Assembly: GCA_902476765.1 (NCBI GenBank) | Contig: CABSEJ010000021.1 | Coordinates: 1-31,363, forward strand | DNA: 31,363 nt | Source: an uncultured Blautia sp. | Lineage (GTDB): Bacteria; Bacillota; Clostridia; Lachnospirales; Lachnospiraceae | Reading direction: 5' to 3' | Shown: in pieces, positions 6,652-13,976 of the stretch | How positions within the stretch are numbered: position 1 is the first letter of the stretch | Layout of the letters: each line of letters starts with the position of its first letter | Position numbers and translations under genes: made by a program | Notes under the pieces: model-generated | Seen by the model: the letters and a program-made list of their open reading frames with translations, nothing else | Told to the model about the DNA's origin: nothing | The model's database searches: none

Positions 6652-7464
6652 ATGAAAAAATTTGAATTAACCAGTGAATTTGTAACAAATATCTTCGGGA
6701 CAAAGCTTTTTAGAATAAAGGCCTTAATCGCCTTCGGAAACGTTGAAGCCGGAGAACTGGGCGGATACATAGAGAAAGAAGAAAATCTTAGCCAGGACGG
6801 AAATGCCTGGGTCTGCGGAAATGCCTGGGTCTACGGAGATGCCTGGGTTTACGAAGATGCCAAGGTCTACGGAGATGCCAAGGTCTGCGGAAATGCCTGG
6901 GTCTACGGAGATGCCAAGGTCTACGGAGATGCCTGGGTCTACGGAAATGCCGAGGTCTACGAAGATGCCGAGGTCTACGGAAATGCCAAGGTTTACGGAG
7001 ATGCCAAGGTCTACGAAGATGCCAAGGTCTGCAGAAATGCCTGGGTCTACGGAGATGCCTGGGTCTGCGGAGATGCCAAGGTCTACGGAGATGCCAAGGT
7101 CTACGGAGATGCCTGGGTCTACGGAAATGCCGAGGTCTACAGAGATGCCGAGGTCTACGGAGATGCCAAGGTCTACGGAGATGCCAAGGTCTACGGAAAT
7201 GCCAAGGTCTGCGGAGATGCCGAGGTCTACGGAAATGCCGACTATGCAACCATACACGGCTTTGGCTCCTGTTACCGTACAACTACATTTTTCCGAGACA
7301 AGGATGGTGGTGTGTCTGTTCGGTGCGGCTGCTTTTACGGAGACCTAAATGAGTTCCGAGAGCAGGTAAAGAATACTAGAAGCGGAAAAATTTCCGAGGA
7401 ATACCTGATGATTGCAGATTTGATGGAGCTGCACTTCAGAAAGGAGGGTGAATCGGATGTTTGA
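6652..7464 (+). CDS. Hexapeptide-repeat (left-handed beta-helix) phage protein
   Basis: The 270-residue protein has a unique N-terminus (about 50 residues), 24 consecutive hexapeptides of the form (D/N)-A-(W/K/E)-V-(Y/C)-(G/E/R) at residues 51-194, and a unique C-terminal region with a CYRTTTFFRDKDGG segment and a helical end. Val every six residues with a small Ala two places before it fits a left-handed beta-helix; 24 units make eight three-sided coils. The coding DNA is an almost perfect 18-base tandem repeat. The usual members of this fold are acyltransferases or carbonic anhydrases, but the catalytic His loops are not seen, so it is more likely structural or a binding scaffold. It lies in the early region between small unknown genes, not among tail genes. 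ATG 6652 follows AAAGGAGAAATTGCA. Confidence 0.8.
   Translation: MKKFELTSEFVTNIFGTKLFRIKALIAFGNVEAGELGGYIEKEENLSQDGNAWVCGNAWVYGDAWVYEDAKVYGDAKVCGNAWVYGDAKVYGDAWVYGNAEVYEDAEVYGNAKVYGDAKVYEDAKVCRNAWVYGDAWVCGDAKVYGDAKVYGDAWVYGNAEVYRDAEVYGDAKVYGDAKVYGNAKVCGDAEVYGNADYATIHGFGSCYRTTTFFRDKDGGVSVRCGCFYGDLNEFREQVKNTRSGKISEEYLMIADLMELHFRKEGESDV
6802..7233 (+). repeat. 18-bp tandem repeat, 24 units
   Basis: Units follow the pattern RATGCC-(TGG/AAG/GAG)-GT(C/T)-(TAC/TGC)-(GGA/GAA/AGA) with very few changes between copies. Variation falls mainly in three codons. The close identity suggests recent expansion or ongoing homogenisation by slippage or recombination. The array lies wholly inside the hexapeptide-repeat gene. 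Confidence 0.95.
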
Positions 7465-7735
7465 AAAAATGAGTGACGGCGATGTGATGGTCTTAGTAAG
7501 AAGCACTATGTTGATGTTATCCCAGCTGTCGCAAGAACGGAAAATTCCAATCTCGACGAGGTCAGATGTAGATGGATATTTCCGTGCAAGTATGGGAGAT
7601 TACGAAGTATATCGCTTAGATAAAGAAGACCGGGAAAGATACGCATATGAACCATTAAGAAAGGGCGAGGAGTGGCTCTCCAATATATCGCCGCAAAGTA
7701 TACGTTTCGGCCGGCCACCGAAGGAGGTATCTTGA
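7457..7735 (+). CDS. Small unknown early phage protein
   Basis: ATG at 7457 lies nine bases after AAGGAGGG (7441-7448); the GTG at 7448 overlaps that site and is unlikely. The 92-residue product begins MFEKMSDGDVMVLV and ends with a basic GRPPKEVS tail. It overlaps the end of the repeat-protein gene by eight bases. No family is recognised. Confidence 0.6.
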   Translation: MFEKMSDGDVMVLVRSTMLMLSQLSQERKIPISTRSDVDGYFRASMGDYEVYRLDKEDRERYAYEPLRKGEEWLSNISPQSIRFGRPPKEVS

Positions 7736-7896
7736 TGAAGACAGATACAACAACAATAAGCTCTAACCAATACGAAGAGCTGGTACGGGACTCTGAGAAG
7801 GTCAGAATCCTTACACAGGCAATGCAAGACGACTTGCTTCCGGGCGAAGTATGGATAAGATGCATACTCGGTATGCAGCAGGAAGAGGAGGAATAG
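7735..7896 (+). CDS. Small unknown early phage protein
   Basis: The start at ATG 7735 is chosen because GAAGGAGG lies eight bases upstream and the ATG overlaps the previous stop in TGATG. The product has 53 residues, beginning MKTDTTTISSNQYEELVRDS and ending in an acidic QQEEEE run. It directly precedes the recombination genes. No family is recognised. Confidence 0.6.
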   Translation: MKTDTTTISSNQYEELVRDSEKVRILTQAMQDDLLPGEVWIRCILGMQQEEEE

Positions 7897-7902
7897 AGAT
7901 AA

Positions 7903-8367
7903 ATGGCAACTTTATATGAAATCAACAATGAAATTTTAAACTGCGTAGATATGGAAACCGGAGAAATTGTGGATATGGAAAAGCTGGGGGAGCTGCAACT
8001 TGCCTTTGATGAGAAGGTGGAGGGGATTGCCTGCTGGATTAAAAACCTGTTGGCAGACGCAAAAGCAATTAAAGAAGAAAAAGACAATCTGGCGGCCAGG
8101 CAAAGAGCCTGTGAGAATAAAGCAGCGTCTTTAAAAGAATATCTTTCCAGTGCATTAGGAGGGCAGAAGTTTAAGACTCCAAAGGTAAGCATTTCTTACC
8201 GAAAATCAGAAGCTGTGGAAGTTGAAAACATTGGAGACGTGCCGGAGCAGTATCTGAAATATGCAGAACCGACAGTTGATAAGACGCTGGCAAAGCAAGA
8301 GTTAAAGGCTGGCTGCATGATTCCGGGCATTAAGCTGGTGGAAAAACAGAACTTGCAGATTAGATAG
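7903..8367 (+). CDS. Siphovirus Gp157 family protein
   Basis: The 154-residue protein matches the Gp157 family (PF05565): an early helical region, a coiled-coil (AKAIKEEKDNLAARQRACENKAASLKEYL) and a C-terminal beta part with TPKVSISYRKSEAVEVEN and VPEQYLKYAEPTVDKTLAKQ. In S. thermophilus phages Gp157 has been linked to phage resistance, but its biochemical role is unclear. It leads the recombination and replication set (Sak4-like ATPase, DUF669, ERCC4 nuclease), its usual place. Confidence 0.9.
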   Translation: MATLYEINNEILNCVDMETGEIVDMEKLGELQLAFDEKVEGIACWIKNLLADAKAIKEEKDNLAARQRACENKAASLKEYLSSALGGQKFKTPKVSISYRKSEAVEVENIGDVPEQYLKYAEPTVDKTLAKQELKAGCMIPGIKLVEKQNLQIR

Positions 8368-8376
8368 GAGGAAAAC

Positions 8377-9018
8377 ATGGCAAAAGTTATATGCATTGCC
8401 GGAGAATCAGGCTCAGGAAAAACCACAAGTATGAGAAATTTAAACCCTAAAACCACCTTATACATAGACTGCGATAAAAAAGGATTATCCTGGAAAGGCT
8501 GGAAGCAGCAGTACAATACTGCTAACAAGAACTATATCAAAACGGACTTCGTGCAGCAGGTTCTTATTGCACTAAAGAAGCTGGAAACAGATTGGAAGGA
8601 CAAAAAGGTGGTTGTTATTGATACCCTTAACGGGCTCATGGTGGCGGATGAAATGCGCCGGAGTAAAGAGAAAGGTTATGATAAGTGGGTGGATTTGGCC
8701 GCTTGCGTATGGGACTTAGTGTGTTATGCGTATGAGTTAAGGGAGGATTTAACCGTAATCTTTACGGCCCACACCCAGACAGACCACGACGAAAACGGCT
8801 ATATGTTCACACGCATTAAGACGTCCGGAAAAAAACTGGACAAGATTGTGCTGGAAAGCAAGTTTACCACGGTTCTCCTGTCTAAGTGCGTGGATGGGAA
8901 GTACCTCTTTGAGACCCAGGCGAAGAACAGCACAGCAAAAAGCCCTATGGGGGCCTTTGAAAGCTTCGAAATTGAAAATGACATTGTAAAAGTAATCAAA
9001 GCATTGGAGGAATTTTAA
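8377..9018 (+). CDS. Sak4-like RecA-fold ATPase (AAA_24 family)
   Basis: The 213-residue protein starts with a Walker A motif GESGSGKTT at residues 8-16 and has a Walker B-like strand KKVVVIDTLNGL near residue 75. The fold and length match the phage nucleotide-binding family (PF13479), which includes Sak4 single-strand annealing/RecA-like recombinases. It would help anneal or exchange strands in phage recombination, probably with the DUF669 SSB-like protein encoded immediately downstream. GGAGGAAAAC precedes the ATG. Confidence 0.88.
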   Translation: MAKVICIAGESGSGKTTSMRNLNPKTTLYIDCDKKGLSWKGWKQQYNTANKNYIKTDFVQQVLIALKKLETDWKDKKVVVIDTLNGLMVADEMRRSKEKGYDKWVDLAACVWDLVCYAYELREDLTVIFTAHTQTDHDENGYMFTRIKTSGKKLDKIVLESKFTTVLLSKCVDGKYLFETQAKNSTAKSPMGAFESFEIENDIVKVIKALEEF

Positions 9019-9618
9019 ATGAAAAGACTGAATGGATATGAAACAGCCAAAGTATATTCTGAGCAGGAGCGGCTCCCTGTCGGCGGCTATGTCCTGAAAA
9101 TCTTAGATGTAAAATACCAGGAAAACAGCTGGGGAGATGTAATCCTTCTTTCCTTTGACATAGCGGAGGGGGAACACAAAGACTTTTATGCTGCTAATTA
9201 CAGGGCACAGGCCCAGGAAGACAAGAAGTGGAAGGGCACATACCGGCTCCGAGTCCCAAAGGATGACGGCTCTGAGCAGGACAACTGGACCATGCGGAGA
9301 TTTAAGACGGTAATCTCCAACTTTGAGGAGTCCAACCAGGGATACCACTGGGATTGGGACGAGCAGAAACTGAAAGGAAAACTTATCGGAGCGCTATTTA
9401 ACAACAAAGAATACCGGTTTAACGGCAGGGAAGGCTTCTTCACGAATTGTCATAGCCTAGTGACGGTAGAAAAAATCCGTTCCGGGAAGTTTGAAGTTCC
9501 GGCAGACACACTCCTGAAGGAAAAAGAAAGTAATGGTTATCCGGCTGGAAGCACGCCGGGACCGGATGGCTTCATGAACATTCCAGAGGGGATTGATGAA
9601 GAGCTGCCATTTAACTAG
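9019..9618 (+). CDS. DUF669 protein, probable SSB-like replication/recombination factor
   Basis: The 199-residue protein matches DUF669 (PF05037): a beta-rich N-terminal domain (GGYVLKILDVKYQEN, DVILLSFDIAEGEHKDFY), conserved WKGTYRLRVPKD, then a core with KGKLIGALFNNKEY. A linker follows, and the protein ends in an acidic tip IDEELPFN. That tip looks like the C-terminal peptide of bacterial SSB (DDDLPF/DDDIPF), which recruits replication and repair proteins. The gene starts one base after the Sak4-like gene, with GGAGG ahead of ATG. Single-strand DNA binding is inferred from context and the tip. Confidence 0.85.
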   Translation: MKRLNGYETAKVYSEQERLPVGGYVLKILDVKYQENSWGDVILLSFDIAEGEHKDFYAANYRAQAQEDKKWKGTYRLRVPKDDGSEQDNWTMRRFKTVISNFEESNQGYHWDWDEQKLKGKLIGALFNNKEYRFNGREGFFTNCHSLVTVEKIRSGKFEVPADTLLKEKESNGYPAGSTPGPDGFMNIPEGIDEELPFN

Positions 9619-9629
9619 GGAGTGAGCAA

Positions 9630-10148
9630 ATGACACCATTTGAATTAGACAAATGCCTGGACAGCATGGTCCTTTTGGTGGACACCAGGGAGCAGCCCAC
9701 CGAGCGCCTAAAAAAAAGGATTGAGCTTACTGGACTGCCCCATGAGCGCAGAAAGCTGGAGCAGGGGGATTATTCCTGCAAATGCACGCTGCCTTCCGGG
9801 GAGGAATTAGACCTCTCCGGAAGAGTGGCAATAGAAAGGAAAATGAACCTGGATGAGCTCTGCCTGTGCTTCGGAAAGGAGCGTAAGCGCTTTGAAAGGG
9901 AGTTTGAACGGGCAAAAGAAGCCGGCTGCCGGATTTATCTCCTGGTGGAGGGAGGAAGCTGGGAAAAGGCTTATAACGGGAAATACCGGAGCCAGTACAA
10001 CGAAAAGGCTCTGGTGGCAAGTATAGACGCTTTCCGGGCCAGATATGGAATGCAGCTGGATTTTTGTAAGGAAGAGACTACTAGCAAGCTGATAAGGGAT
10101 ATTTTGTACAGGGAGCTAAAAGAATATTTGCAGAGGGAAATGCTATGA
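9630..10148 (+). CDS. ERCC4-type nuclease
   Basis: The 172-residue protein has the ERCC4/XPF nuclease signature: DTREQ at residues 18-22, GDY at 46-48 and AIERK at 68-71, supplying the GDX(n)ERKxxxD metal-binding set, followed by helices with a FGKERKRFEREFERA segment. Phage members probably cut branched DNA such as Holliday junctions or flaps during replication and recombination. It overlaps the next gene by four bases (ATGA), so the two are probably translationally coupled. Confidence 0.9.
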   Translation: MTPFELDKCLDSMVLLVDTREQPTERLKKRIELTGLPHERRKLEQGDYSCKCTLPSGEELDLSGRVAIERKMNLDELCLCFGKERKRFEREFERAKEAGCRIYLLVEGGSWEKAYNGKYRSQYNEKALVASIDAFRARYGMQLDFCKEETTSKLIRDILYRELKEYLQREML

Positions 10149-10636
10149 CGAAAGAAGAGATTAAAGCAGCGTTTTCCATGAAAGACATTGCTGGAAGATA
10201 TGGGCTTTATCCCAACAGGGCAGGCTTTGTTTCCTGCCCCTTCCACAAAGGAGACCGGGAAGCCTCCATGAAGATTTATGACAAAGATTTCCATTGCTTT
10301 GGCTGCGGAGCAAGCGGAGACATTTTTGAGTTTGTCCAGCGCATGGAGGGTATAGGTTTTCGGGAAGCATTCCTGCTTTTGGGCGGAACTTATGAAAAGC
10401 CCACGTTTTCTTCCAAGCTGGCCGTGTATCGCTCCAAAAAAAGAGTGGAAATGCGGCGAAAAAAAGAATGGCGGATAGGACAGGAACGAGAATTGAATGC
10501 AAGGAAGATACATATTTTCCGAGAAGCGGTCAAAAATTCAGAGCCGCTAAGCGATGTCTGGTGTGATTGCTACAATGCCCTGCAAATAGAGCTTTACAGG
10601 CACGCAGAAATAAATGGATTAGAGAGCAGGTGGTGA
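10145..10636 (+). CDS. CHC2 zinc-finger (DnaG-type) primase-like protein without TOPRIM
   Basis: The 163-residue protein has the CHC2 zinc ribbon of DnaG primases: Cys31-Pro-Phe-His34 and Cys51-x2-Cys54 (FHCFGCGASGDIFEFV), followed by a basic helical region. The catalytic TOPRIM domain is absent and no partner with TOPRIM is visible in the window. The protein may guide primase recognition on the phage origin or work with the DUF927 helicase encoded one base downstream. It overlaps the ERCC4 gene. Confidence 0.88.
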   Translation: MTKEEIKAAFSMKDIAGRYGLYPNRAGFVSCPFHKGDREASMKIYDKDFHCFGCGASGDIFEFVQRMEGIGFREAFLLLGGTYEKPTFSSKLAVYRSKKRVEMRRKKEWRIGQERELNARKIHIFREAVKNSEPLSDVWCDCYNALQIELYRHAEINGLESRW

Positions 10637-10637
10637 A

Positions 10638-12512
10638 ATGGTCCCTTTAAATGAGCTGACGGCCGAGACAATTTTATCAAAGTCAATCCTGGAAGAAGTG
10701 TTCGACCAGGAAGACGAACTATACAAGGCGGAGCTGCTGGCCTCGCTGGGGCTTAGAGCGTCAGAACTGCGGGTAAAAACGGAGTTTAAGGAGCTTGTTG
10801 CCGCCTATAAGCGTGTGGAAAAAGAAATAAAAAAACAGGAATCCGCAAAGAAAATACCATCATTACTGGAAAATTGGACAAATTTTTCCGGCCCTTATGA
10901 CAACATGAAATGCAAATCCTGGATTGCCTCAGATAGCGGAATTTACCAATACAATCCTAATCCTGCGGCCCCAGACTTGTTAGCGTGTTATCATCCCGTC
11001 CTGCCGATAGAACGGTTGAAAAATCTGGAGACCGGAGAAGAACAGATAAAGCTTGCCTATAAACGTTCCGGCCGCTGGGAGGAGATTATAGTGCCAAAGA
11101 CCCTGATAACCTCTGCAAACAAGATTGTGGCTCTTTCCGCAAGAGGAGTGGCCGTTACCAGCGAGAATGCAAAACACCTTGTAAGGTATCTGTCGGATGT
11201 GGAAAATTTGAATGACGAGAATATACAGGTGCAGTATTCAACTGGAAAACTGGGATGGATAAAAAACACTTTTGTCCCATATGACACGGACATCCTGTTT
11301 GACGGAGACAGCCGCTTTAAAAGTTTGTTTGACGCTGTTGCGGAACATGGGAACGAAGAAAAATGGCTGTCCCATGTGCGAAAGTTACGGGCAACCGGCA
11401 GAAAAGAAATAAAGTTCATGCTGGCGGCCTCCTTTGCAAGCGTCTTGGTTGGAATGCTTGGTGGACTTCCCTTTTTCGTCGACCTATGGGGCGAAACTGA
11501 AGGAGGAAAAACAGTCACCCTCATGGCTGCGGCTTCTGTGTGGGGGAATCCGGGAGAAAGCCAGTACATAGGAGATTTTAAGACAACAGACGTAGCCCTG
11601 GAGGCCAAGGCTGATATGCTTAACAACCTGCCTATGATTTTAGATGACACAAGCAAAACCTCCGCCAGAATCCGAGACAACTTCGAGGGGATTGTCTATG
11701 ACCTTTGCTCAGGGAAGGGCAAGAGCCGTTCCAACAAGGAATTGGGAATCAACCGTGAAAACCGCTGGCAGAACTGCATTTTAACGAATGGGGAGCGCCC
11801 ATTGAACAGCTATGTAAATCAGGGCGGAGCCATAAATCGTATCCTGGAGGTGGAGTGCGGAGAGAAAGTCTATGAGAACCCTCAGGAAACGGCAGACATC
11901 CTAAAGAAGAATTATGGTTTTGCCGGGAAAAGGTTTGTGGAAATCATTAAGGCTATGGGAATTGAAAAAATCAGGGAGATTCAAAAAAGCTTTCAAACAA
12001 GCCTTTTTGACACGGACAAAATGCAGAAGCAGGCAATATCCGTGTCCATAGTCCTGACAGCCGATAAAATAGCCACAGAATGGATTTTTAAGGACAGGAA
12101 CTATATTTCCCTGGATGAAGCCAAAGAGGTCCTTATTGACCGGAATACGCTGTCTGACAATGAAAGATGTTACAGGTATTTGCTGGATAAAGTCGCCATG
12201 AACGAGCAGCGCTTTGAGTTCGGGGCGAACTGTGAGAAATGGGGAATGCTAGAAAAAGGATATGCTATCTTCTACGGCCAAGCCTTTGATGAGTTGTGCC
12301 GGGATGGCGGATTTTCTAAAAAATCGTTCCTTTCTTGGGCAGACCGGGAAGGATTGCTACAGACAGATGGAAAGAATCCTACCAAAAACAAGAAAATAAA
12401 CGGGAGGAGCCAGCGGTGTGTTTTTCTTAAATTGGATAATGGCATAAAGACGGATAAGGATGGATTTATGGAGATAGACGAAAACATACAAGAAGAGCTG
12501 CCGTTTAAATAG
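10638..12512 (+). CDS. DUF927 family replicative helicase/ATPase
   Basis: The 624-residue protein matches the DUF927 superfamily helicase (PF06048). Walker A GETEGGKT is at residues 285-292 and a Walker B-like strand LPMILDD at 331-337; LTNGERPL follows as sensor-like segment. The N-terminal third holds a helical CHC2-associated region. The C-terminal domain (about 500-600) is helical, and the last residues, IDENIQEELPFK, form an acidic SSB-like tip that echoes the end of the DUF669 protein at 9019-9618. As the largest early protein, next to CHC2 and the origin-like repeats, it is the probable replicative helicase/initiator. The frame is complete. Confidence 0.9.
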   Translation: MVPLNELTAETILSKSILEEVFDQEDELYKAELLASLGLRASELRVKTEFKELVAAYKRVEKEIKKQESAKKIPSLLENWTNFSGPYDNMKCKSWIASDSGIYQYNPNPAAPDLLACYHPVLPIERLKNLETGEEQIKLAYKRSGRWEEIIVPKTLITSANKIVALSARGVAVTSENAKHLVRYLSDVENLNDENIQVQYSTGKLGWIKNTFVPYDTDILFDGDSRFKSLFDAVAEHGNEEKWLSHVRKLRATGRKEIKFMLAASFASVLVGMLGGLPFFVDLWGETEGGKTVTLMAAASVWGNPGESQYIGDFKTTDVALEAKADMLNNLPMILDDTSKTSARIRDNFEGIVYDLCSGKGKSRSNKELGINRENRWQNCILTNGERPLNSYVNQGGAINRILEVECGEKVYENPQETADILKKNYGFAGKRFVEIIKAMGIEKIREIQKSFQTSLFDTDKMQKQAISVSIVLTADKIATEWIFKDRNYISLDEAKEVLIDRNTLSDNERCYRYLLDKVAMNEQRFEFGANCEKWGMLEKGYAIFYGQAFDELCRDGGFSKKSFLSWADREGLLQTDGKNPTKNKKINGRSQRCVFLKLDNGIKTDKDGFMEIDENIQEELPFK

Positions 12513-12513
12513 C

Positions 12514-12729
12514 GGTTACAAAAGTTACAAGGTTACATTGCATTCCCTATATAGATATTTTTTTTATTCTATATTTTATGGATTGTATAAAAAATATTTC
12601 GCTATATGGAAAGTGGTTGTAACTTTTGTAACCTAGATAAAAAACAGTAAAAACACCAGTGTTTATCAATAGTTTGGCGGTTACAAGGGTGCTGTAACTG
12701 ACGAGTAAACTATGTAACTAAGTGTAACC
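12514..12729. other. Candidate phage replication origin: GTTACA iterons flanking an AT-rich core
   Basis: The gap between helicase and next gene holds nine copies of GTTACA/TGTAAC: direct at 12515, 12524, 12532 and 12680; inverted at 12618, 12627, 12693, 12713 and 12723. The 17-base segment at 12514-12530 is repeated exactly, inverted, at 12617-12633. Between them lie 86 bases that are almost all A and T, a typical unwinding element. No protein frame fills the region. Location right after the DUF927 helicase fits an origin bound by an early replication protein. Alternative: a regulatory operator cluster for the following genes. Confidence 0.65.
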
Positions 12730-12742
12730 GAGAAAGGGAAAT

Positions 12743-12973
12743 ATGAATGATAAAAGGCTAAAACAATACTATAACCTGTTCACAGACGTGTGGAAACTGT
12801 TCCGCAAATACAGCAGCCCAGACGGCACAAGCGAGTTCTGGGCAAGTTATAAGGCGGATGTGGCAGAACTGGATAAGAAATACCAGAAATCCGATTTGTT
12901 ACGGGCTCTGGTTTTAGCAGCAACAAGAGAAATATTAAGAATTGAGAAAAGGGGATGTACAAGACATGGATAA
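12743..12973 (+). CDS. Small unknown phage protein
   Basis: This 76-residue protein is the first gene after the origin-like repeats. GAAAGGGAAAT precedes ATG 12743. It is helical and charged (NLFTDVWKLFRKYSS, DLLRALVLAATREILRIEK). No known family is recognised. It overlaps the next, broken frame at 12955. Confidence 0.6.
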   Translation: MNDKRLKQYYNLFTDVWKLFRKYSSPDGTSEFWASYKADVAELDKKYQKSDLLRALVLAATREILRIEKRGCTRHG

Positions 12974-13170
12974 AAAAGAAACTAACACCCGGACACAAAT
13001 ACCTCCGACGCAGAGTAGCCACCTACGGAGGCTGAAAGGTAGGAGCGGAAAGCTGGATAGAGTGCGTGCAGATAACTCCGGCCGGGGCTACATTCTTCGG
13101 GGCAGCAGGGATAGAGGAATTGACGGACGAGCAGATTAGGGCGGAGATTATAAAGGAGGCTTTAAATTGA
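12955..13170 (+). pseudogene. Small phage protein interrupted by an in-frame TGA
   Basis: Frame 12955-13170 reads MYKTWIKKKLTPGHKYLRRR, then VATYGG, a TGA at 13033-13035, then KVGAESWIECVQITPAGATF and an acidic tail ELTDEQIRAEIIKEALN. Both halves have the character of one coding sequence, and the second half has no convincing start of its own. Its TGA stop (13168-13170) overlaps the TTG start of the methylase, so translation of this frame may couple to that gene. A single G-to-T change would turn GGA into TGA. I call it a nonsense-mutated small gene; readthrough is possible but unsupported. Confidence 0.6.
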
Positions 13171-13976
13171 AGTGTGTGTTGAAATATCCAGGAGCAAAGA
13201 ACCGTATCGCAGATTGGATTCTTCAGTATATACCGCCGCATGAGGTGTACCTTGAGCCTTATTTTGGGAGTGGGGCCGTATTTTTTTCAAAGCAGCCCAG
13301 CAGGATTGAGACTATAAATGATATGGACAAGGAAGTTATAAATTATTTCCGTGTAATAAGAGAGCAGCCGGAAAAACTGGTGGAAATTCTGAAAATGACA
13401 CCATATGCCAGGGATGAATATTACAATGCCTGTGAGTACATAGAAACTGATACAGACTTAGAAAGAGCCAGGAAATTCGCCGTGAGGTGTTGGCAGGGAT
13501 TTGGATGTAGCAACAGATACCGGAATGGATTTAGGAGCAGCCAGAGAAAAACAAGCCCACATACCACAAAAGAATGGAGAAGCATACCCGATAGGCTTTT
13601 GATAGCCGCAGAGCGGCTAAAAAATGCACAGATTGAAAACCTGCCAGCAGTAGAACTAATTAAACGTTATGACACGGAAGATGTCTTCATCTATGCAGAC
13701 CCACCGTATCTGCATAGAACCAGAAAGAACTATCTGTATAATTACGAAATGGAAGACCATGAGCATGAGGAGCTTTTGGATATATTAGCAAAACACCCAG
13801 GAAAGGTTCTTTTGTCTGGATACGATAATGACCTGTACAATCATGCGCTTAAAGGATGGAAAAAAGTACAGAAAAGGACACAGGCAGAAGCCGGGATTCC
13901 AAGGATAGAAACACTTTGGATGAACTACGAGATTGGGCAGCAGGAACTAGAGTTTTATATGGAGGGCATAGAATGA
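13167..13976 (+). CDS. dam: Adenine-specific DNA methyltransferase, Dam/D12 class
   Basis: The 269-residue protein is a D12-class N6-adenine methyltransferase (PF02086). It starts LKYPGAKNRIADWI; the AdoMet-binding motif EPYFGSGAVFF lies at residues 30-40 and the catalytic DPPY at 178-181, preceded by VFIYA. The start is TTG 13167, ten bases after AAGGAGG. Phage-borne copies commonly methylate the phage genome against host restriction or regulate phage genes. No linked restriction enzyme is seen, so it is an orphan methylase. The target sequence cannot be read from here. Confidence 0.9.
   Translation: MKCVLKYPGAKNRIADWILQYIPPHEVYLEPYFGSGAVFFSKQPSRIETINDMDKEVINYFRVIREQPEKLVEILKMTPYARDEYYNACEYIETDTDLERARKFAVRCWQGFGCSNRYRNGFRSSQRKTSPHTTKEWRSIPDRLLIAAERLKNAQIENLPAVELIKRYDTEDVFIYADPPYLHRTRKNYLYNYEMEDHEHEELLDILAKHPGKVLLSGYDNDLYNHALKGWKKVQKRTQAEAGIPRIETLWMNYEIGQQELEFYMEGIE

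Noticed and set aside
6802..7233. CRISPR-like array
   Set aside because: Units abut without unique spacers and code for hexapeptides in frame; there are no cas genes.
6724..7348. Long open frames on both strands across the repeat region (for example minus 6724-7257 and plus 6803-7348)
   Set aside because: They arise because an 18-base repeat has no stops in several frames. Their products are low-complexity and lack ribosome sites.
7506..8192. 228-residue minus-strand frame
   Set aside because: Antisense to two small genes and Gp157, which have good ribosome sites and a known family.
11057..11680. 207-residue minus-strand frame
   Set aside because: Antisense shadow of the DUF927 helicase.
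12942..13139. 65-residue plus-strand frame before the methylase
   Set aside because: Basic, low-complexity product; the neighbouring frame 12955-13170 has protein-like sequence on both sides of its TGA.
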